Assembly: GCA_011322755.1 (NCBI GenBank)
Contig: DRLZ01000403.1
Coordinates: 1-9,104 of the forward strand
Reading direction: 5' to 3'
Source of the DNA: Crenotrichaceae bacterium
GTDB taxonomy: Bacteria > Pseudomonadota > Gammaproteobacteria > Methylococcales > DRLZ01
Length of the DNA: 9,104 nt
Made by a program: the position numbers and the translations under genes. The notes beneath the pieces are model-generated. The model was not told the DNA's origin. It made no database searches and saw only the letters and a list, made by a program, of their open reading frames with translations. This document shows, piece after piece, positions 6,243-9,104 of this stretch. Within the stretch, counting starts at the first letter, position 1; every line of letters begins with the position of its first letter.

Positions 6243-6959
6243 ATGGTGCAAAATTCTTCAGAGCAACATCGGCCACTTACTGTACCTGAAGAATGGCGAA
6301 GTGGAGTCCATAACCGGTTAACAGAAATCTCAACAGATTGGTCATCAGACCAGGATGCATTTAAAAATGTACCCTGGGGTAAAGCGATGATGTGGATCTT
6401 TCTGGTCAGCGACACCTTCATATTCACCTGCTTTTTAACAGGCTACATGACCGTCAGGATGTCAACGACCGAGCCCTGGCCAGTACCAAGCGAAGTGTTT
6501 GCGCTAACCATAGCCGGTCACCACATCCCGCTTATTCTAATCGCAATCATGACATTCATCCTGATTACCAGCAGCGGCACAATGGCGATGGCAGTCAACT
6601 TTGGCTACCGTAGAGAACGCCACAAAACAGCGCTACTAATGCTAGCAACTGCACTGTTTGGCGCATCATTTGTTGGTATGCAAGCATTTGAATGGACAAA
6701 ACTGATTGTTGAGGAAGGTGTACGCCCTTGGGGAAACCCAATGGGCGCAGCCCAGTTTGGATCCACATTCTTCATGATCACAGGGTTTCATGGTCTTCAT
6801 GTCTCGATTGGCGTGATTTATCTCAGTACTGTCGCATTCAAGGTCTGGCGTGGCGATTACCAAAGTCGAGGCTATGAGATTGTTGAAATCGCCGGGTTAT
6901 ACTGGCATTTTGTCGATCTGGTCTGGGTTTTTATTTTTGCATTCTTTTATCTCTGGTAA
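6243..6959 (+). CDS. coxC: Cytochrome c oxidase subunit III
   Basis: The 238-residue integral membrane subunit supports proton uptake and stability of the oxidase core. A soluble N-terminus (about 1-45) is followed by five helices: about 47-71 (with WIFLVSDTFIF), 92-117, 130-150 (SFVGMQAFEW), 172-197 (ITGFHGLHVSIG) and 215-238 (GLYWHFVDLVWVFIF). The HGLHV and YWHFVD(L/V)VW motifs are characteristic of subunit III. The start ATG 6243 has AAAGAGG (6228-6234) eight bases upstream. It lies 13 bp after the subunit III-like gene and 11 bp before the subunit IV gene, consistent with one transcript. Confidence 0.95.
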   Translation: MVQNSSEQHRPLTVPEEWRSGVHNRLTEISTDWSSDQDAFKNVPWGKAMMWIFLVSDTFIFTCFLTGYMTVRMSTTEPWPVPSEVFALTIAGHHIPLILIAIMTFILITSSGTMAMAVNFGYRRERHKTALLMLATALFGASFVGMQAFEWTKLIVEEGVRPWGNPMGAAQFGSTFFMITGFHGLHVSIGVIYLSTVAFKVWRGDYQSRGYEIVEIAGLYWHFVDLVWVFIFAFFYLW

Positions 6960-6970
6960 GAGGGAATACA

Positions 6971-7288
6971 ATGGAACATGTCGAAGCTCAACAACACCCA
7001 ATTGGGCTCTATCTTAAAGTCTGGTTGTTACTGTTTGTGCTCAGCACCATGTCATACATGGTTGACTATCTGGAATTCCAGAGCTACCTCAGATGGTTTC
7101 TGATCCTCTTGTTCATGATTTTAAAAGCCGGACTCATTGTTGCTGTCTTCATGCACATGAGCTGGGAACGGCTGGCGTTAAAATGCGCTATTTTACTTCC
7201 ACCGCTAGCACTACTTATATTCATTGGATTGATGACAATGGAAGCAGATTTTACATTTATTGTTCGCAGTATATTCTTTGGACAGTAA
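6971..7288 (+). CDS. Cytochrome c oxidase subunit IV, bacterial type
   Basis: The 105-residue protein has three membrane helices (about 12-31, 38-61 and 70-90) and the signature LKAGLIVAVFMHM (51-63) of prokaryotic subunit IV (also called CoxD or CtaF). In the family this small subunit stabilises the CuB site and the assembled complex. The start ATG 6971 has AAGAGGG (6958-6964) six bases upstream, overlapping the coxC stop. It ends the recognisable oxidase subunits. A 93-bp gap to the next gene contains only a 5-bp hairpin (ACAGT 7303-7307 with ACTGT 7313-7317) and no convincing terminator. Confidence 0.9.
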   Translation: MEHVEAQQHPIGLYLKVWLLLFVLSTMSYMVDYLEFQSYLRWFLILLFMILKAGLIVAVFMHMSWERLALKCAILLPPLALLIFIGLMTMEADFTFIVRSIFFGQ

Positions 7289-7381
7289 TGTCGAACTTTA
7301 ATACAGTTCAGCACTGTTAAATTGATACAGCAACAGCGCATAGACTATCTAAAATGCTGAGCTCAACAAGAGGTGAATATT

Positions 7382-7711
7382 ATGATTTCAATCGTGTATC
7401 TCGTTCTCTTTCTGGCTTCTATCATCCTTGTACTACGTGACAAGGACTTCGAATCCATACAACAACCATGCACAGTTTGCATGCCACGTTATCTGATTCT
7501 CCTGACCTTCATCTTTCTGTTTTCCGGAGCGGAATATTTCTCGTTTTTTGCCTCACATCGCGCCTGGATCATCAGTGGTGTTATGGCGTTATCCATGTCC
7601 GGCTTTTTGCTTGGTTCATTTTTTGTCTGGGAGCGAAAAAAACCTTATCTCGCTTTAATGCAATTTGTTTTTGCTGCAATCATAACAATTCATTTTTATG
7701 CATGGTGGTAA
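7382..7711 (+). CDS. Small four-helix membrane protein with a CxxC motif, unknown function
   Basis: I do not recognise this 109-residue protein. It has four predicted helices (about 3-18, 37-55, 62-83 and 88-107) joined by short loops. The first loop carries Cys30-Thr-Val-Cys33 (QPCTVCMPRY), a possible metal or redox site. Charges next to the helices (RDKD after helix 1, WERKK before helix 4) suggest the CxxC loop faces the cytoplasm. The start is ATG 7382: AAGAGGTG (7368-7375) is a good ribosome binding site six bases upstream, and the in-frame GTG at 7373 lies inside it. The gene follows the subunit IV gene after 93 bp on the same strand and is last before the convergent dnaG, so it is probably an operon member, perhaps an extra oxidase subunit or assembly factor. 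A weak internal promoter (TTGATA 7322-7327, TATCTA 7346-7351) cannot be excluded. Confidence 0.75.
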   Translation: MISIVYLVLFLASIILVLRDKDFESIQQPCTVCMPRYLILLTFIFLFSGAEYFSFFASHRAWIISGVMALSMSGFLLGSFFVWERKKPYLALMQFVFAAIITIHFYAWW

Positions 7712-7727
7712 GCAATACATTATTGCT
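7711..7727. terminator. Hairpin between the convergent cox operon and dnaG
   Basis: AGCAATA (7711-7717) pairs perfectly with TATTGCT (7721-7727) around a 3-base loop, starting on the last base of the upstream stop codon. A second stem, TCAGTT/AACTGA (7758-7772), lies in the end of dnaG. There is no T-run on either strand and the stem is AT-rich, so it is at most a weak bidirectional terminator. Confidence 0.3.
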
Positions 7728-7750
7728 CACTACACAATAACACCTATGAT

Positions 7751-9104
7751 TTATTTATCAGTTAACAACTGACTTAATTCTTCTTTTTCTTGCGTATTCA
7801 ACGCCTTCTGTGACGCCTTGCTCACCAGTTGATTCACCCGCTGCTGTCTTGTTTCTTTATTCAGACCTGTTATCACATCACTCAACTCTGCCTCAATCTC
7901 GCTTTCTGTCAGTAATAACTTGTTAATTAATGATTTCAGCCGCTCAAACAAATGATGATGTTCGAGCTGTTCCATCAATTCCAGAAACGTTGCGTCAGAA
8001 TTGTGATCGATGGTTTCATACACCAGCAAAAGCACATCAATATCTGCATCATCGATCATTTTCCAGTCTCTGGGCTGATTGTTGACAACTCGAATCATTT
8101 CCGGATTCTGGATCAATATGTTGATTGCTGTTTTTACCAGCGAAAGCTTTGAATCGAGCCCTTGCACAGGCTGGTACTGACTGGATCGAATACGTTGTGG
8201 TCGCTTCACAGATAAAGAAATCTGCGCAACTTCAGATAATCGCGCATGCATTAATTGAGAGTAGGTTTCATCCGGTATTTCTGCAATCAAAGGTCTGGCG
8301 ACCCTGACCAGAGCCGACCGACCTTCGATAGTGTTTAAGTCATGTTGCTTTGCGAGATAATCAAAAAAGAAATCTGATAACACAACGGCTTTATCAATCT
8401 GCGTCGAGAATTGATCTTTACCTTGTTCCTGAATCAGTGAATCAGGATCATGTCCTTGCGGCAATTGCATGATACGAATTTCGCGCTCTGAACGCATAAT
8501 CTGCAACAAAATCTTGATCGCACGCCAAGCTGCAGCCTGCCCAGCCTGATCTCCATCAAAACACAATACCAGATGCTTGCAGTAACGAAACAACAACTCA
8601 TATTGCTCACGGCTACTAGCCGTGCCCAGTGTTGCAACTGCATAGGAAACCCCATGTCGTGACAAACTAATCACATCCATATACCCTTCAACAACAAGTA
8701 ATCGATGCAAACGGTCGTGCGCTTGCAAGACTTGATGCAATCCGTAGATTTCTTGGCGTTTCTGAAATATTTCTGTTTCGGGTGAATTCAGATATTTTGG
8801 CGTTGACTGATCCAGAACCCGGCCACCAAATCCAATCACCCGACCTCGGCGATCACGAATCGGAAACATGATACGATTGCGAAAACGATGATATTGCTTG
8901 CCGTCTTCTTTTTCAATCAACAAGCCAAGCTGTTCCAACTTGTCCGGACTGAACACATCAGGCAAATTTTGCCATTCAGGCGGTGCATAACCAATTTCAA
9001 ATTCCGTCAACGAAGCCTGATTCAAACCTCGATTTCGCAGAAACTCACGTGCTTGCTGTGCTTGTGGATGTTCAAGCAAGGCTTTTTGATAAAACTGGCA
9101 CACG
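7751..9104 (-). CDS. dnaG: DNA primase, C-terminal part (truncated by the window edge)
   Basis: Replicative primase that synthesises RNA primers and is recruited by the DnaB helicase. About 450 residues are visible; the N-terminal zinc-binding domain and the first part of the catalytic core lie beyond the right edge. Visible features, counted from the window edge, are the basic RFRNRIMFPIRD patch (73-84), GFGGRVL and PKYLNSPET (91-111), and the TOPRIM motifs VVEGYMD (137-143) and CFDGDQAGQ (181-189), with the catalytic Glu139 and Asp183/Asp185. The last roughly 140 residues match the DnaB-interacting domain position, are Leu/Glu-rich and less conserved. The first visible codon, GTG at 9103-9101, is an internal Val, not a start, because the frame is open to the edge and the family is about 120 residues longer. 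Gammaproteobacterial dnaG is usually followed by rpoD; here its 3' end meets a convergent gene 39 bp away. Confidence 0.97.
   Translation of the reverse strand, partial: VCQFYQKALLEHPQAQQAREFLRNRGLNQASLTEFEIGYAPPEWQNLPDVFSPDKLEQLGLLIEKEDGKQYHRFRNRIMFPIRDRRGRVIGFGGRVLDQSTPKYLNSPETEIFQKRQEIYGLHQVLQAHDRLHRLLVVEGYMDVISLSRHGVSYAVATLGTASSREQYELLFRYCKHLVLCFDGDQAGQAAAWRAIKILLQIMRSEREIRIMQLPQGHDPDSLIQEQGKDQFSTQIDKAVVLSDFFFDYLAKQHDLNTIEGRSALVRVARPLIAEIPDETYSQLMHARLSEVAQISLSVKRPQRIRSSQYQPVQGLDSKLSLVKTAINILIQNPEMIRVVNNQPRDWKMIDDADIDVLLLVYETIDHNSDATFLELMEQLEHHHLFERLKSLINKLLLTESEIEAELSDVITGLNKETRQQRVNQLVSKASQKALNTQEKEELSQLLTDK

Noticed and set aside
7303..7317. Hairpin ACAGT/ACTGT after the subunit IV gene as a terminator
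   Set aside because: Only a 5-bp stem with no T-run; the downstream gene on the same strand is probably read through.
7373..7375. GTG as the start of the small membrane protein
   Set aside because: This GTG lies within the AAGAGGTG ribosome binding site that serves ATG 7382.
9101..9103. GTG as the start of dnaG
   Set aside because: The frame is open to the window edge, and the family has about 120 more N-terminal residues including the zinc-binding domain.

Overview
The window looks like chromosomal DNA from a gammaproteobacterium, quite possibly a methylotroph or methanotroph. The DnaG and 5-formyltetrahydrofolate cyclo-ligase sequences read as gammaproteobacterial. A homologue of formaldehyde-activating enzyme (Fae) lies between folate metabolism and respiration genes. 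The methylotroph assignment is inference, because Fae-like proteins also occur outside methylotrophs. No rRNA, tRNA, CRISPR array, insertion sequence or phage gene was seen.

Layout. Positions 5-1205 (minus strand) hold a two-gene unit: a protein with two AP2-like segments, overlapping by 20 bp the gene for 5-formyltetrahydrofolate cyclo-ligase. A 302-bp gap follows, with short inverted and tandem repeats upstream of the AP2-like gene and a hairpin just downstream of the fae-like gene. Positions 1508-2056 (minus) hold the divergent fae-like gene. Positions 2057-2391 are a divergent control region with candidate promoters and operator-like palindromes. Positions 2392-7711 (plus) hold a tightly packed aa3-type (family A1) cytochrome c oxidase operon: coxB with two fused cytochrome c domains, coxA, a divergent subunit III-like gene, coxC, a subunit IV gene, and a 109-residue four-helix membrane protein of unknown function. 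Positions 7751-9104 (minus) hold the C-terminal part of dnaG, running off the right edge and converging on the cox operon.

How the genes fit together. CoxB (CuA plus two haem c) and CoxA (haem a, haem a3-CuB) form the electron-transfer and proton-pumping core of a terminal oxidase. The two subunit III proteins and subunit IV are membrane accessory subunits, and the last small protein may be an extra subunit or assembly factor. The cyclo-ligase recycles 5-formyl-THF to 5,10-methenyl-THF. The Fae-like protein suggests a link to C1 chemistry, but it appears to lack the catalytic histidine of true Fae.

The most notable points are the dihaem CoxB, the Fae homologue with Glu at the expected His position, the AP2-like gene with repeat elements in its upstream region, the divergent fae-like/cox control region, and dnaG without rpoD next to it. 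I do not see a clear-cut novel system such as a defence island or a mobile element. Most of the window is ordinary core metabolism in a slightly unusual arrangement.
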